The notes under the pieces were generated by a model. It worked only from the letters and a program-made list of their open reading frames with translations. It made no database searches and had not been told where the DNA came from. This document shows, one piece after another, positions 8,901 to 20,000 of a stretch of 64,000 nt of DNA. The DNA is taken from positions 105,133-169,132 of the forward strand of contig JALWTS010000033.1 of the NCBI GenBank assembly GCA_027077805.1. The letters run 5' to 3'. This DNA is from Gammaproteobacteria bacterium (lineage in GTDB: Bacteria; Pseudomonadota; Gammaproteobacteria; JABHGC01). Position 1 is the stretch's first letter. The number at the start of each line of letters is the position of its first letter. Position numbers and translations under genes: made by a program.

Positions 8901-10946
8901 ATGAAATCCATTGCCACCAATGATGCTTTGCAACGAATTACTGCAAATCGACTGACTGTTATCTTATCAACTTTACTTTTGTTAGTAATTACTTTAGCTC
9001 TGATCACCTTTATCTATGTTGCCCAATGGGAGTTACATGACAAAGGATATCTTAACCGTGCGGGGGAGCAAAGAGTATTATCTCAACAAATTGCAAAATA
9101 CGCACTTGCGGCGGCAAGTGGTAAAAAGGAAGCCTTTCGTCAATTAGAAGCCTCACGCAATCGTTTTGATGAAATTTTACAAGAGTTAAAAAACGGAATT
9201 CCTGGCAAATTACCTGCTTCTCCTAAGGATATCAATGACATTTTAGCAGATGTTGAATCTCAGTGGCGCATATTACGGGAAAATGCAGACGAAATTTTAA
9301 GTGGTGAGAATCCAATTACTTCTGTGGGGGAGTGGGTTAATGTGATCACTGAGTTAATGCCACAATTGCAAGATACTGCAGCATCTGTCGCAAAAGTTTT
9401 AGTAAAGCAAGGGGCTGATCCTCGTCAAGTTTATATTGCAACTCGTCAATTGATGTTAGCACAACGAATTCAAAATAATGTGAATCAGGTATTAGCGGCA
9501 AGTAATGTTGAAACAGAACAATCAGTGGAACAATTTAAACGTGATTCCGATTTATTTGGACGGGTTTTAGAGGGCATGTTTAAAGGGGATGAAAAACTAA
9601 AAATCACCAAAGTGGAAGGTCCTGCTGAGCGACGTTTGGGTGATGTGGCAATGTTGTTTGTTACTATTCATGATCATGCCGAGGAGATCATTCAAACGAC
9701 ACCTAAAGTCATTCCTGTATTAAGAGCAGCCGTAAAATCAACTGAGGTTAGTGATTCGTTAGATCAGGCTACGAAAGAATTGATTGTTGCTTATGGTACA
9801 TCACCTGGTCGTTTAAGTATTGGTCCTATGAAAGTTGGTACGAATTTGATTATTATCTTGGGTGGTTTTGCCTTACTTTTATTGGTAATTTTAGGTATTC
9901 ACTTATTATTTGAATCACGTCGTCGTGAGCGTGTGAGTGATGAAATGAACCAACGCAACCAAAAAGCGATTTTGCGTTTGATGGATGAGATGGATGCCTT
10001 AGCCGATGGTGACTTAACGGTACATTGTACCGTAACAGAAGATGATACGGGAGCGATTGCAGATGCAATTAACAACGCCATTGAAACCTTAAGACGATTA
10101 GTAAAAACGATTAACACTACTTCAGAGCAGGTATCGGCTTCAGCACAAGAAACTCGGGCAACCGCAATGCACTTAGCCGATGCAACCGAACACCAAGCCC
10201 AACAAATTAGTGGGGCGAGTCAGGCGATTCAACAAATGGCAGACTCCATTGATCAGGTCTCACAAGATGCGACAGATACCGCGCAAGTCGCACAGCAATC
10301 GCTGATTACTGCAAATAAAGGAGCGGATAAAGTACGTTCTACCATTAATGGTATGGATTCCATTCGTGAGCAAATCCAAGAGACTTCAAAACGGATTAAG
10401 CGTTTAGGGGAAAGTTCGCAGGAAATTGGAGATATTGTAGAGTTGATTGATGATATTGCGGATCAAACCAATATCTTAGCCTTAAATGCTGCCATGCAGG
10501 CGGCAATGGCAGGTGAGGCAGGTCGAGGTTTTGCTGTGGTAGCCGATGAGGTGCAACGCTTAGCTGAGCGTTCTGGTAACGCGACCAAACAGATTGAGGC
10601 ACTGGTAAAAACGATTCAGGCGGATACCAATGAAGCAGTAAGTTCAATGGAATTAAGTACCGCAGGGGTAGTGAGTGGTGCACGTCTCGCAGAGGATGCG
10701 GGTGATACTTTAGAAGAGATTCAAAACGTATTTAAACAAGTGGTAAACTTAACCCAACGGATTTCTGAGGCATCACAACAACAGGTATCTTCAGCCACTA
10801 ATATTTCTGATACTATGAATGTGATTCAGGAAATTACGAAACAGACTTCAGATGGTACAACCCAAACAGCACGTTCAATTGGACGATTGGCTGATTTGGC
10901 CGACGATCTACAGAAATCTGTATCCGGTTTCCGATTACCAACCTAG
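8901..10946 (+). CDS. pilJ: Type IV pilus methyl-accepting chemotaxis protein PilJ
   Basis: A 681-aa MCP with a first membrane segment at about residues 19-42 ([20 protein letters not shown]), a periplasmic region of about 270 aa that includes the tandem helical PilJ sensor modules ([18 protein letters not shown] and [17 protein letters not shown]), a second membrane segment near residue 316-338, a HAMP region, and a long cytoplasmic coiled coil. The signalling tip is clear: [20 protein letters not shown] followed by [18 protein letters not shown]. It senses pilus tension or surface contact in Pseudomonas. The start has GGGAG at a good distance. It is followed by an intrinsic terminator, so chpA likely has its own promoter. 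No pilK methyltransferase follows. Confidence 0.96.
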   Translation: MKSIATNDALQRITANRLTVILSTLLLLVITLALITFIYVAQWELHDKGYLNRAGEQRVLSQQIAKYALAAASGKKEAFRQLEASRNRFDEILQELKNGIPGKLPASPKDINDILADVESQWRILRENADEILSGENPITSVGEWVNVITELMPQLQDTAASVAKVLVKQGADPRQVYIATRQLMLAQRIQNNVNQVLAASNVETEQSVEQFKRDSDLFGRVLEGMFKGDEKLKITKVEGPAERRLGDVAMLFVTIHDHAEEIIQTTPKVIPVLRAAVKSTEVSDSLDQATKELIVAYGTSPGRLSIGPMKVGTNLIIILGGFALLLLVILGIHLLFESRRRERVSDEMNQRNQKAILRLMDEMDALADGDLTVHCTVTEDDTGAIADAINNAIETLRRLVKTINTTSEQVSASAQETRATAMHLADATEHQAQQISGASQAIQQMADSIDQVSQDATDTAQVAQQSLITANKGADKVRSTINGMDSIREQIQETSKRIKRLGESSQEIGDIVELIDDIADQTNILALNAAMQAAMAGEAGRGFAVVADEVQRLAERSGNATKQIEALVKTIQADTNEAVSSMELSTAGVVSGARLAEDAGDTLEEIQNVFKQVVNLTQRISEASQQQVSSATNISDTMNVIQEITKQTSDGTTQTARSIGRLADLADDLQKSVSGFRLPT

Positions 10947-10973
10947 TGTTTGCAGGTTGTTCCTTTACCAAAG

Positions 10974-11013
10974 AAATACCTCACTTAGCAATCAAAGTGG
11001 GGTATTTTTTTTT
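10974..11013 (+). terminator. Rho-independent terminator after pilJ
   Basis: AAATACCTCACTT (10974-10986), an 8-nt loop, then AAGTGGGGTATTT (10995-11007) form a 13-bp stem with one G-U pair, followed by a run of T to 11013. It lies 28 bp after the pilJ stop and should separate pilGHIJ transcription from chpA, at least partly. Confidence 0.85.
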
Positions 11014-11076
11014 AAAAAATCGACAGTCGCTAAAAATAAGCTAAAATTTTAAATAGGCTATATTTTTATTTACTTG

Positions 11077-11089
11077 CAACTAAACTAAA
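11077..11089 (+). repeat. Second copy of CAACTAAACTAAA, upstream of chpA
   Basis: Identical to 8832-8844. It lies between the pilJ terminator and the chpA start (12 bp before the ATG), in the region that must hold the chpA promoter and leader. Confidence 0.4.
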
Positions 11090-11101
11090 GATGAAATTCT
11101 T

Positions 11102-14100
11102 ATGAACGATACTATTGATTATAGTGCTATCAAATGGATCAAAACGGAAGTTGATGAAACCCTTAAATTAGCAGGACATGCTTTAGAACAGTATATGGAA
11201 AGTGGCTTTGATCTAGATGAACTTGACGCTTTGGCGAAGTTACTACATCAAGTTCATGGGGTCTTACAAATGGTTGGATTATATGGTGCTGTTCAACTGT
11301 TGGAGGAAATGAGCCATGTTATTTCAGGTCTAAAACAAGATGTTATTGCTAGAAAAGAAGATGCGGTTGAAGTATTATCAAGAGCGATTTTACAAATTCC
11401 TGATTATTTGGAAAGATTACAAGCTGGAAGTAAAGATATTCCCTTAGTTTTATTGCCATTGATGAATGATTTAAGGGCAAGTCGAGGAGATAATTTACTC
11501 AGTGAAGAAGCCTTATTTTCGCCAAATTTATCAAATTTTAAACACAATCAAGTTTATCAACAAGATCAAGTCGAAAATGATTTATCAGCATTAGCAAAGT
11601 CCTTACGCCATAATTATCAGCGGGGTTTACTGAGTTGGTATCAAGGGGAAGCGAAAGAAGGCTTAAAGCGAATTCAAGATGTATTAGAAGTGTTGGAAAA
11701 CTCAGCGACATTTTTACCTGTAAAAAAATTATGGTGGGTTTGTAGTGGTTTAGTGGATGCTTTAATTAATGACGATTTAGAATCGAGTGTTGCGGTTAAG
11801 CTATTAGTAGGGCATGTTGATCGGCAAATATTAAAGTATTTAATTGATTATGATGAGTCAAGGCTTGCGAATAATTTGCCTGAAAATTTACTCAAAAATT
11901 TACTTTATTATATTGCGAGATCAAATCGAGGATCGCAAATTGTCAACCAAATCAAAGATGAATTTGCCTTAGATCGAGCATTGCCCAGTGAAGCAGAATT
12001 ATCATCTGCCCAGGCGGATTTAAGTGCACCAACGGTTGATATGTTACGCACTGTGATTGTTGCCATTAAAGAAGATTTAGCAGGGGTTAAAGACGTATTA
12101 GATTTATATATTCGAGTGGGGCAAAATCAAGATGAGTTAAGTAAATTACAAGAAAGTTTACGCAAAATTGCAGATACTTTAGGCATGATGGGGCAAGGTG
12201 GCTTGCGTCAGAAAATGATGGATCAAATTGAGTATTTGGCTTCATTATTATCAGCAGATACGAAAATCAAAGATGATAGCATCATGAATGTTGCCAGTGA
12301 ACTATTAGTCATTGAGACAGCATTAGACGGTTTATTAACTGGGAAAATTGCCTTATTTGAATCAGGTTACGATCAAGACGAAATGAATGCTGACTTATCA
12401 CTAGATGGTTCTGTACCTGAAGTTGAGTTTCAACGGGTATTAGGAATGGTTTTACATGAGATTACCATTGAGATTGGTCGGGCAAAAGATGCCATTATTG
12501 AATATATTGACAATCCTTCAAAATACCAACTGCTAGAAAATACCCCCAATTCTTTTCATATTATATGGGGAGCATTTGAAATCTTAGGTATGGATAGAAT
12601 TAATTTGTCGTTAGATTCGATTTCTCAGTATATTACAACTAATTTATTAGAAAACAAAATTGAACCAAGTCAAGATCATTCCAATTACTTGGCAGATGCG
12701 ATTACTGGCATTGAATATTATGTGGAAGCAGTCGATGAAGGGCGACCTTATCGTAGCGATATTTTGGCAATGATTGAAGAAAGTGTGGCAACTTTGGGTT
12801 ATCCTATTGAAAATAATGATCCTGATTTAACCGTAAGGCATGATGAGGCTGAGTATTCCACACCTGAGCTTACTGAAAATGATATTAGCACTCAGCAATC
12901 AAGTGAGGTTGATGATAATGCGGTTGAGTTAGCACCCCTTGAATTTGAAAGCAGTCATGCTGATGGGCAAACGGATAGTAATGTTGTTGAAGCTTCATTA
13001 GCTGAACCTATGGTCGTTATTCCTGAAGCAGTTGCCCCTGTTGAATTAGTCATGGGTGATGTCGATGATGAAATTAAAGAGATTTTTATTGAAGAGGCTT
13101 TAGAAGTTTTAGAAGATATTAAAACCTATTATCCTCAATGGAAAGCGACAGGTGATAAAGAGGCTTTGACAATTTTTAGACGTGCTTTTCATACGATGAA
13201 AGGTAGCGGGCGTATGGTTCAAGCCTTGACAATTTCAGAATTAGCTTGGGCAATTGAAAATTTACTTAATCGAGTGATTGATGAGACAGTGGAAATCACT
13301 GATGCTTTGTATCAAGTGATGGATAGTGTCATAGATGTATTACCTATAGTAGTTGATGCTTATCAACATGGCACAGCTATTACGATTGATTTAGAAACGA
13401 TTCAAGCAAAAGCAAATGCTTTAAGCGAAGGTCAAGCGGAAGATGTGGTAGCGTCAATGAGTCTTGAATCAATTAATGCCGTTGAAATTCCAGAAACAGA
13501 TGCGGAAGAATCAGTGGCTGAGACGGACGAAGCCATGAGTTTTGAGTTAGAAAGTACTGAAGAATCAACGGATAGTGAATCTGAACAAGATCAAACCATG
13601 AGTCTTGATTTAGAAGCCTTAGGTATTGAATCTGAACAAGAGCAAACTATTGTTGATGCCGATATTGGGTATGATATTGAAGCCATTGATTTTGCTGAAC
13701 AGGCACCTGCTCAACCTCGCATGGATGCAACATTACTCAGTATTTTTCAACAAGAAACGAAAGGTCATACTGATGTTATACAGAGTTTTATTAGTCAAGC
13801 TGGAGAGACAGGCGATGATTTACGTTGTAATGAGTCCTTAAAGCGAGCCTTGCATACGCTGCATGGCAGTGCCCATATGGCAGAAGTAACACCGATTGCT
13901 AAAGTGTCAAGACAGCTAGAATACATTGTCAAATCTTTGTTATTATCGAAACGACCTGTTAATGCTGAGATAATTCAAGCATTAGAAAAAGGTATGGGAA
14001 TTATTGCAGATGTCATGGATTATCTAGCGGATGATAAGTTAGCAGAACCTGAATATCAGCCATTTGTAAGTTATTTGGAACAATTAAGAGAAAATGTTGA

Positions 14101-16918
14101 ACAAGCCAGTAATGATATGAGTCATGATCGGGTTGAAGAAGAGCTTAAAGCGGATGTTTTAGATGATGAATTATTAACTATTTTCCTAGAAGAATGTTCT
14201 GATTTATTAGAAACTTTAGATGCTTCGCTACAGAGTTTTGTGGCAGAACCTACTAATATGAAATTTGTTGCTGATTTACAGCGTTCGTTACATACCATTA
14301 AGGGCAACGCGAAAATGTCTGGGTTTGAAATCATGGCAGATTTAACCCATAGTTTTGAGACTATGTTAACTGCTGTGAGTCAAGGTAAATTAACCGTGTC
14401 AGAACCAGTCATTGATTTAAGTCATCAAGCGACAGATGGTTTGATTAATATGTTAGATACTATTGCCACAAAACAAGACTTAGTGCCTGCTACTGCCTTA
14501 ATTAATGATCTGGAAAATATTGTTAAGGAAGTCCCTGACACTGGTATTTCTGAGCGTGATCCATTGCTAGACAGTGAAAATATTGGTGGTGATACTGTTA
14601 TTGAAGGTATTAGTAATACTGTGAGTGAATCTTTAACGGATTTAGTTGATACATCTGATGCCGATATTTCTATGGAAACTTTGGCTCAAGATTTACAACA
14701 AATTTCAGAAACTTTAACGACAGCTGAGTCTGATAGTCAATTAACTGTAAGTGATAGCCAAAAGCAAGTCAGCGAAATTGTGGAACAGCCACTTGATAGT
14801 TCTGAGCAAGTATCAGAAACAACTGAAACCATCGCTGAGTCAATTGAGCTAAGTAGTCAAGACCAAGCACATCATTCTAAGGAGGCAAAAACCCAAAATA
14901 CTGTTACTCCGCTTGAAACAAAATCACAACCCAAAGATCAACTTGAAGATTTTGTTAAAGCCTTGCCAAAATCAGTCATGACAAATCTTCAAACGGATCA
15001 ACAACAAACTTCGATATCTAAACCTGTTAATAAAAAAGTTGAGGAAGAAGACATGGCCAAAGTTAAGACGCCTAAAAGAGTTGCCCAAGAGCAAATTAAA
15101 GTTCGTGCGGATTTACTAGATGATATGGTGAATTATTCTGGGGAAATCAGTATTTATCGTGCCCGTTTAGAACAACAAAATGGTACGTTTCGATTTAACT
15201 TAACTGAGCTATCACAAACCGTTGCTCGCTTGCGTGAACAATTACGCAAGTTTGAAATTGAAACAGAAGCTCAAATGTTATTTCGTTATGAAAAAAATGC
15301 CCCTGATTCCAAAGATGAAGAGTTTGATCCCTTAGAAATGGATAGATTTTCTAATATGCAGCAGCTTTCTCGAAGTTTATTAGAAAGTATTAGCGATTTG
15401 GTGAGTATTCAGGAGATTATGGAAAATCTTAGTCGTGAATCTGAAACCTTATTACTACAACAATCACGAGTGATTACTGAATTACATGAAGGTTTGATGC
15501 GAACTCGTATGGTTCCTTTTTCTAGCATGGTACCTAGAATGAACCGCTTGGTCAGACAAACTTGTAATCAATTAAACAAGAAAGTGGAACTAGAAGTCGT
15601 TGGTGCAGAAGGTGAAATGGATAGAACCATTCTTGATGGTATGATGGCGCCTTTAGAACATATGATTCGGAATGCTATTTCACATGGTATTGAAACCCCT
15701 GATGATAGAAAAGCAAAAGGTAAACCAGAGACAGGTAAAATTACTTTAACTTTATCTCGTGATGGTACTGATATTGTGTTAGATATTGCTGATGATGGGG
15801 CAGGTATTCCCGTTGATGTGGTAAAAAATAAAGCCATTAAAGCAGGAATTTATACTCAAGAAGAAGCCGATCAAGCACCTAAAGAGGATATTTTACGTTT
15901 GATTTTACATTCTGGTCTAAGTACTGCTCAACAAATTACCCAGATTTCTGGACGTGGTGTTGGCATGGATGTGGTGAATAGTGAAATTAAACAATTAGGT
16001 GGTGTATTAGAAATTGGCTCAGAAAAAGATAAAGGTTCGCAATTTACCATTCGCTTACCATTTACATTGGCAATTAACCAAGCCTTACTCGTTCAAGTTA
16101 ATGAGGATGTGTATGCCGTACCTCACTCTAGTATTGATGGTGTGGTAAGGCTTTCTAGGGAAGAATTAGAACGTTCTTATACTAAGGATAAGGAATACGA
16201 ATATGCAGGTCATAAATATCATGTACAACATTTATGTACCCTGTTAGGTAGTGCACAACCTTCACTACCAGAACAAGGGCGATGGTTTCCAGTATTACTA
16301 GTGCGTTCAGGGCAACATAGGGTAGCATTACAAGTGGATGCATTAATGGGAAATAGAGAAATTGTAGTGAAATCAGTCGGGCCCCAGTTAAGTAATGTCA
16401 ACTGGATATCAGGAGCGACAATTCTTGGCGATGGTCGTGTCGTATTGATTTTGGATGTAACTACTTTGGTTAGAATAGGGGCAATTAAAACACCTGATGA
16501 GGCAACGCCTGTTGAACAAAAAGTAGAGGAACAACGTCAACAAATCACAGTAATGGTTGTAGATGATTCGATCACCGTAAGAAAAGTTACCACCCGTTTA
16601 TTAGAACGTCATGGCATGAATGTCTTTACGGCTAAAGATGGGGTGGATGCCGTTGGTAAACTACAAGATCAAGTTCCTGATATTATGTTGTTAGATATTG
16701 AAATGCCCAGAATGGACGGTTATGAGTTAGCACAACATGTTCGTAATAACGAACGTTTAAGAGATATTCCCATTATTATGATTACCTCTAGGCATGGTGA
16801 AAAACATAGACAAAGGGCAATGGAAATTGGGGTAAATAGTTATTTAGGTAAACCTTATCAAGAAGCAGAGTTGTTGGATAATATTCATTCTTTATTAACT
16901 TCAACTCATTCAGTTTAA
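11102..16918 (+). CDS. chpA: Chemosensory hybrid histidine kinase ChpA (CheA family)
   Basis: A 1938-aa CheA-type kinase of the type IV pilus Chp system. In order: an N-terminal Hpt-like module with H49 in LLHQVHGVLQMV, two degenerate helical Hpt-like modules to about residue 560, then three Hpt domains with standard phospho-acceptors: H697 (FHTMKGSGRM), H918 (LHTLHGSAHM, where the usual Lys after the His is His) and H1064 (LHTIKGNAKM). A long acidic Ser/Thr/Gln-rich linker follows to about 1330. Then come the dimerisation helices (RADLLDDMVNYSGEISIYRA), the ATPase with N box HMIRNAISHGIE and G boxes DIADDGAGIP and GRGVGMDVV, a CheW-like regulatory domain (about 1660-1800), and a C-terminal receiver with D1865 in MLLDIEMPRMDGYE. 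It should phosphorylate PilG, PilH and its own receiver. Confidence 0.96.
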   Translation: MNDTIDYSAIKWIKTEVDETLKLAGHALEQYMESGFDLDELDALAKLLHQVHGVLQMVGLYGAVQLLEEMSHVISGLKQDVIARKEDAVEVLSRAILQIPDYLERLQAGSKDIPLVLLPLMNDLRASRGDNLLSEEALFSPNLSNFKHNQVYQQDQVENDLSALAKSLRHNYQRGLLSWYQGEAKEGLKRIQDVLEVLENSATFLPVKKLWWVCSGLVDALINDDLESSVAVKLLVGHVDRQILKYLIDYDESRLANNLPENLLKNLLYYIARSNRGSQIVNQIKDEFALDRALPSEAELSSAQADLSAPTVDMLRTVIVAIKEDLAGVKDVLDLYIRVGQNQDELSKLQESLRKIADTLGMMGQGGLRQKMMDQIEYLASLLSADTKIKDDSIMNVASELLVIETALDGLLTGKIALFESGYDQDEMNADLSLDGSVPEVEFQRVLGMVLHEITIEIGRAKDAIIEYIDNPSKYQLLENTPNSFHIIWGAFEILGMDRINLSLDSISQYITTNLLENKIEPSQDHSNYLADAITGIEYYVEAVDEGRPYRSDILAMIEESVATLGYPIENNDPDLTVRHDEAEYSTPELTENDISTQQSSEVDDNAVELAPLEFESSHADGQTDSNVVEASLAEPMVVIPEAVAPVELVMGDVDDEIKEIFIEEALEVLEDIKTYYPQWKATGDKEALTIFRRAFHTMKGSGRMVQALTISELAWAIENLLNRVIDETVEITDALYQVMDSVIDVLPIVVDAYQHGTAITIDLETIQAKANALSEGQAEDVVASMSLESINAVEIPETDAEESVAETDEAMSFELESTEESTDSESEQDQTMSLDLEALGIESEQEQTIVDADIGYDIEAIDFAEQAPAQPRMDATLLSIFQQETKGHTDVIQSFISQAGETGDDLRCNESLKRALHTLHGSAHMAEVTPIAKVSRQLEYIVKSLLLSKRPVNAEIIQALEKGMGIIADVMDYLADDKLAEPEYQPFVSYLEQLRENVEQASNDMSHDRVEEELKADVLDDELLTIFLEECSDLLETLDASLQSFVAEPTNMKFVADLQRSLHTIKGNAKMSGFEIMADLTHSFETMLTAVSQGKLTVSEPVIDLSHQATDGLINMLDTIATKQDLVPATALINDLENIVKEVPDTGISERDPLLDSENIGGDTVIEGISNTVSESLTDLVDTSDADISMETLAQDLQQISETLTTAESDSQLTVSDSQKQVSEIVEQPLDSSEQVSETTETIAESIELSSQDQAHHSKEAKTQNTVTPLETKSQPKDQLEDFVKALPKSVMTNLQTDQQQTSISKPVNKKVEEEDMAKVKTPKRVAQEQIKVRADLLDDMVNYSGEISIYRARLEQQNGTFRFNLTELSQTVARLREQLRKFEIETEAQMLFRYEKNAPDSKDEEFDPLEMDRFSNMQQLSRSLLESISDLVSIQEIMENLSRESETLLLQQSRVITELHEGLMRTRMVPFSSMVPRMNRLVRQTCNQLNKKVELEVVGAEGEMDRTILDGMMAPLEHMIRNAISHGIETPDDRKAKGKPETGKITLTLSRDGTDIVLDIADDGAGIPVDVVKNKAIKAGIYTQEEADQAPKEDILRLILHSGLSTAQQITQISGRGVGMDVVNSEIKQLGGVLEIGSEKDKGSQFTIRLPFTLAINQALLVQVNEDVYAVPHSSIDGVVRLSREELERSYTKDKEYEYAGHKYHVQHLCTLLGSAQPSLPEQGRWFPVLLVRSGQHRVALQVDALMGNREIVVKSVGPQLSNVNWISGATILGDGRVVLILDVTTLVRIGAIKTPDEATPVEQKVEEQRQQITVMVVDDSITVRKVTTRLLERHGMNVFTAKDGVDAVGKLQDQVPDIMLLDIEMPRMDGYELAQHVRNNERLRDIPIIMITSRHGEKHRQRAMEIGVNSYLGKPYQEAELLDNIHSLLTSTHSV

Positions 16919-16981
16919 GAATAAGAAGTAAGAACAAGAAGTAAGAACAAGAAGTAAGAAGAATAATAAGAAGAAGAAAAA
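16919..16981 (+). repeat. Purine-only tract with three 13-bp tandem repeats
   Basis: Immediately after the chpA stop, the unit AGAAGTAAGAACA occurs twice exactly (16924-16936, 16937-16949) and a third time with a changed end (16950-16962), and the A/G-rich stretch continues to 16981. It forms most of the leader between chpA and the next gene. No hairpin terminator is visible, so read-through from chpA is likely. Confidence 0.8.
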
Positions 16982-17018
16982 GTTTTGTTTTTAGATTATT
17001 TTGAGATAGGTAAATAAG

Positions 17019-20000
17019 ATGGCAGAAGCAGTTCAACAAATTGTTCGTAGTATGTTTATTCCTTATGGTAACAGCCAACTCGTGTTGCCTAACGTTGCTA
17101 TTGCTGAGATTATTTCTTTTGTTGAACCAGAAATGGCACCAGGTACGCCAACATGGTTACTTGGTGGTCTTATTTGGCGAGATAAAGTTGTGCCTTTGGT
17201 CTCATTTGATGAACTTTGTGGTGAAGCCTGGACTCGCTCTGGGCCAAGAAAAAATCGGATTGCAATTTGTCACACTTTAAGTGATAACTCTGAAGTGGAA
17301 TTTATTGCGTTTGTGGTAACAGGGACGCCATCTTTAATTCAAATTAAACGTGATTCTATTAAAGGTGAAGTGAGGAGTAAAAATGAATCTCCTGTGATTT
17401 TATATCATGTTATGGTTGGCAACAATACGGCGATTATTCCCAATCTAGTCGAGTTGGAGAATATGCTGAAAATGTATATTACGCCATTGAGAACTTATGC
17501 TCAAGAAGCCTTGGAACGCAAGAAAAAACCTGAACTTAAACCATTGGATCTTGGGGATGTTGATGAAGAAATCGTAGAAATCTTTATTGAAGAAGCTCAA
17601 GAAAATATGGCACTAATTCAAGAATATTATCCAAAATGGAGAGAGACGGGTGATGAAGAGGCCTTAACGATGTTTAGACGTTCATTTCATACTATTAAGG
17701 GAAGTGGACGCATGGTTAATGTTGACTTTATTAGTGAATTAGCATGGTCAGTGGAAAATATGTTAAACCGATTAATTGATAATAGCATTCAGGTCACGCC
17801 AGCTTTATATAGTGTCATGGATGATGTATTAAGCGTCTTACCAACTTTAATCCAGTTTTTCGTGGATAGATATTATCCTGATATTGATGTGCAAGCCTTA
17901 CGAGATCGTGCCGATGCTTTAAGTCGAGGGGAAGAAATTGAGGCGACGTCAGTCTTTGATCAATCAGTGGAAACATCAAAAGCACAATTACAGCCACAAT
18001 CCACTGCGGATATCGATGAAGACTTATTAGAAGTCTTCTTAGAAGAAGGTCAAGAATTGATTGATAATATTGAAACTGCGTTTCAATCCTGGAAACAATC
18101 CCCTAATGATGAAGCAATTATTGCTGGTTTACATCGTTCTTTACATACGTTAAAAGGCAGTGCTAGATTAACTGGTTTGACAGTGATGGGGGATATTAGT
18201 CATGCTTTAGAATCTTTATTAAATGCCGTAGGTGACAAGAAAATTGCCGTGTCTGAAGAAGTCGTTACTGTTGCAAATACGACGGTTGATCATTTATCAG
18301 TCATGTTAGAAAAGATTAAACAAAACAATATTCCCGATTCGGATTATGGTTTAGTGGCTGAGATCGAAGCATTGTTATCACCTCCTGATGATGCAGAAGA
18401 ACAAGAGATTGATCCTGAATTAGTAGAAATCTTTTTAGAAGAAGGTCAAGATTTGATAGAAAGCATTGAACAAACTTTCCAAGAATGGAAACAACAACCG
18501 AATGATCATCAGTTAATTTCAAGTTTACATCGTAGTTTACATACTTTGAAGGGAGGGTCTCGCTTAGCAGGAATTAAAGTGATTGGTGATGTGAGTCATA
18601 TGTTTGAGTCTATGTTAACTGCTGTATCTGAAGGACGACTTAAGGTCGATGATGAAGTGATTACAATGGCAAATACTACCATTGATAGTTTAGTTTCAAT
18701 GTTAGATCAAGTCAAAGGAGGGAATATCCCAGATTCTGATTATGGTTTGACCACAGAAATTGAGGCAATTTTATTTGCACCCACAGAACAAAGTGAGGAT
18801 GACGTTGATCCAGACCTATTAGAGGTATTTTTAGGCGAAGCTCAAGAATTAGTCAATCAAATTGATCACATTTTTCAAGATTGGAAAGTGAAACCTGAGG
18901 AACCTAATATCATTGCAGAACTTTATCGGGCCTTACATACTTTAAAGGGTGGGGCAAGACTGGCAGGATTAACGGCAATTGCGAACTTAAGTCATAGCAT
19001 TGAATCTGTGTTAACTTCAATTAGCGAGCATCGTTTAACCGTTTCAGATGACATTACTCGTGTGACTGAATTAACAGTTGATAATTTAGCTTCAATGGTA
19101 GAGTTGACACAACAAGGTGAGGTCCCTGATATTGATCAAGATTTATTAGCACAGATAGAACAAATATTAGAACGATCAACGGCACCAGAAGACAAAATTG
19201 ACAAAGATTTATTAAGTGTTTTTGTTGATGAAGGTCAGGAATTAATGGATGCCATTGAGACTACCTTCCAAAAATGGAATGATAATCCGAATGATGTTGA
19301 AGTCATTGCTAGTTTAAAACGTTCGTTACATACTTTAAAAGGGGGAGCAAGACTCTCTGGTTTAGATATTATGGGGGAACTCAGCCATGCTTTAGAATCG
19401 TTGTTAGGTGCCGTGGAAGAGCATCGTTTGCAAGCGTCTGATTCTATTATCCAACTGGCAAATATGGCAGTAGATGGGCTTGCATCTATGCTGGAAATAT
19501 TACAACAAGGCGATATTCCAAGCAGTGATAATGGTTTGCTCATTGAAATTGAGGCGGTATTACCAAAAGCAGCGTTTGAGTCCGATGAAGAAGTTGATCC
19601 TGAGTTAGTCGCTATTTTTCTACAAGAAGCTCATGATTTGGTGGATAATGTTGATGCTAATTTCCAAACTTGGAAAACTGATTCTTACAACAATGAATTA
19701 ATTGCCGATTTACATAGAGCTTTACACACTTTAAAAGGGGGGGCAAGGTTAGCGGGATTAACTGTTATTGGAAATTTAACACATGCAATTGAGTCGGTAT
19801 TTACTGCGGTAGGTGAGCGTCAACTCGCAGTATCTGAGCATATTACTGAGGTTGTAAGTGCTGCTATTGATCATTTGGCAACTATGTTAGAACTTGTGGA
19901 AAAAAATATTATACCTACCTCTGATCAAGGCTGGATTGAGAAAATTGAGGCTATTTTAGAAAATGTGGCCACTACAAGTGTAGGTAATAGTGTGGATGAT

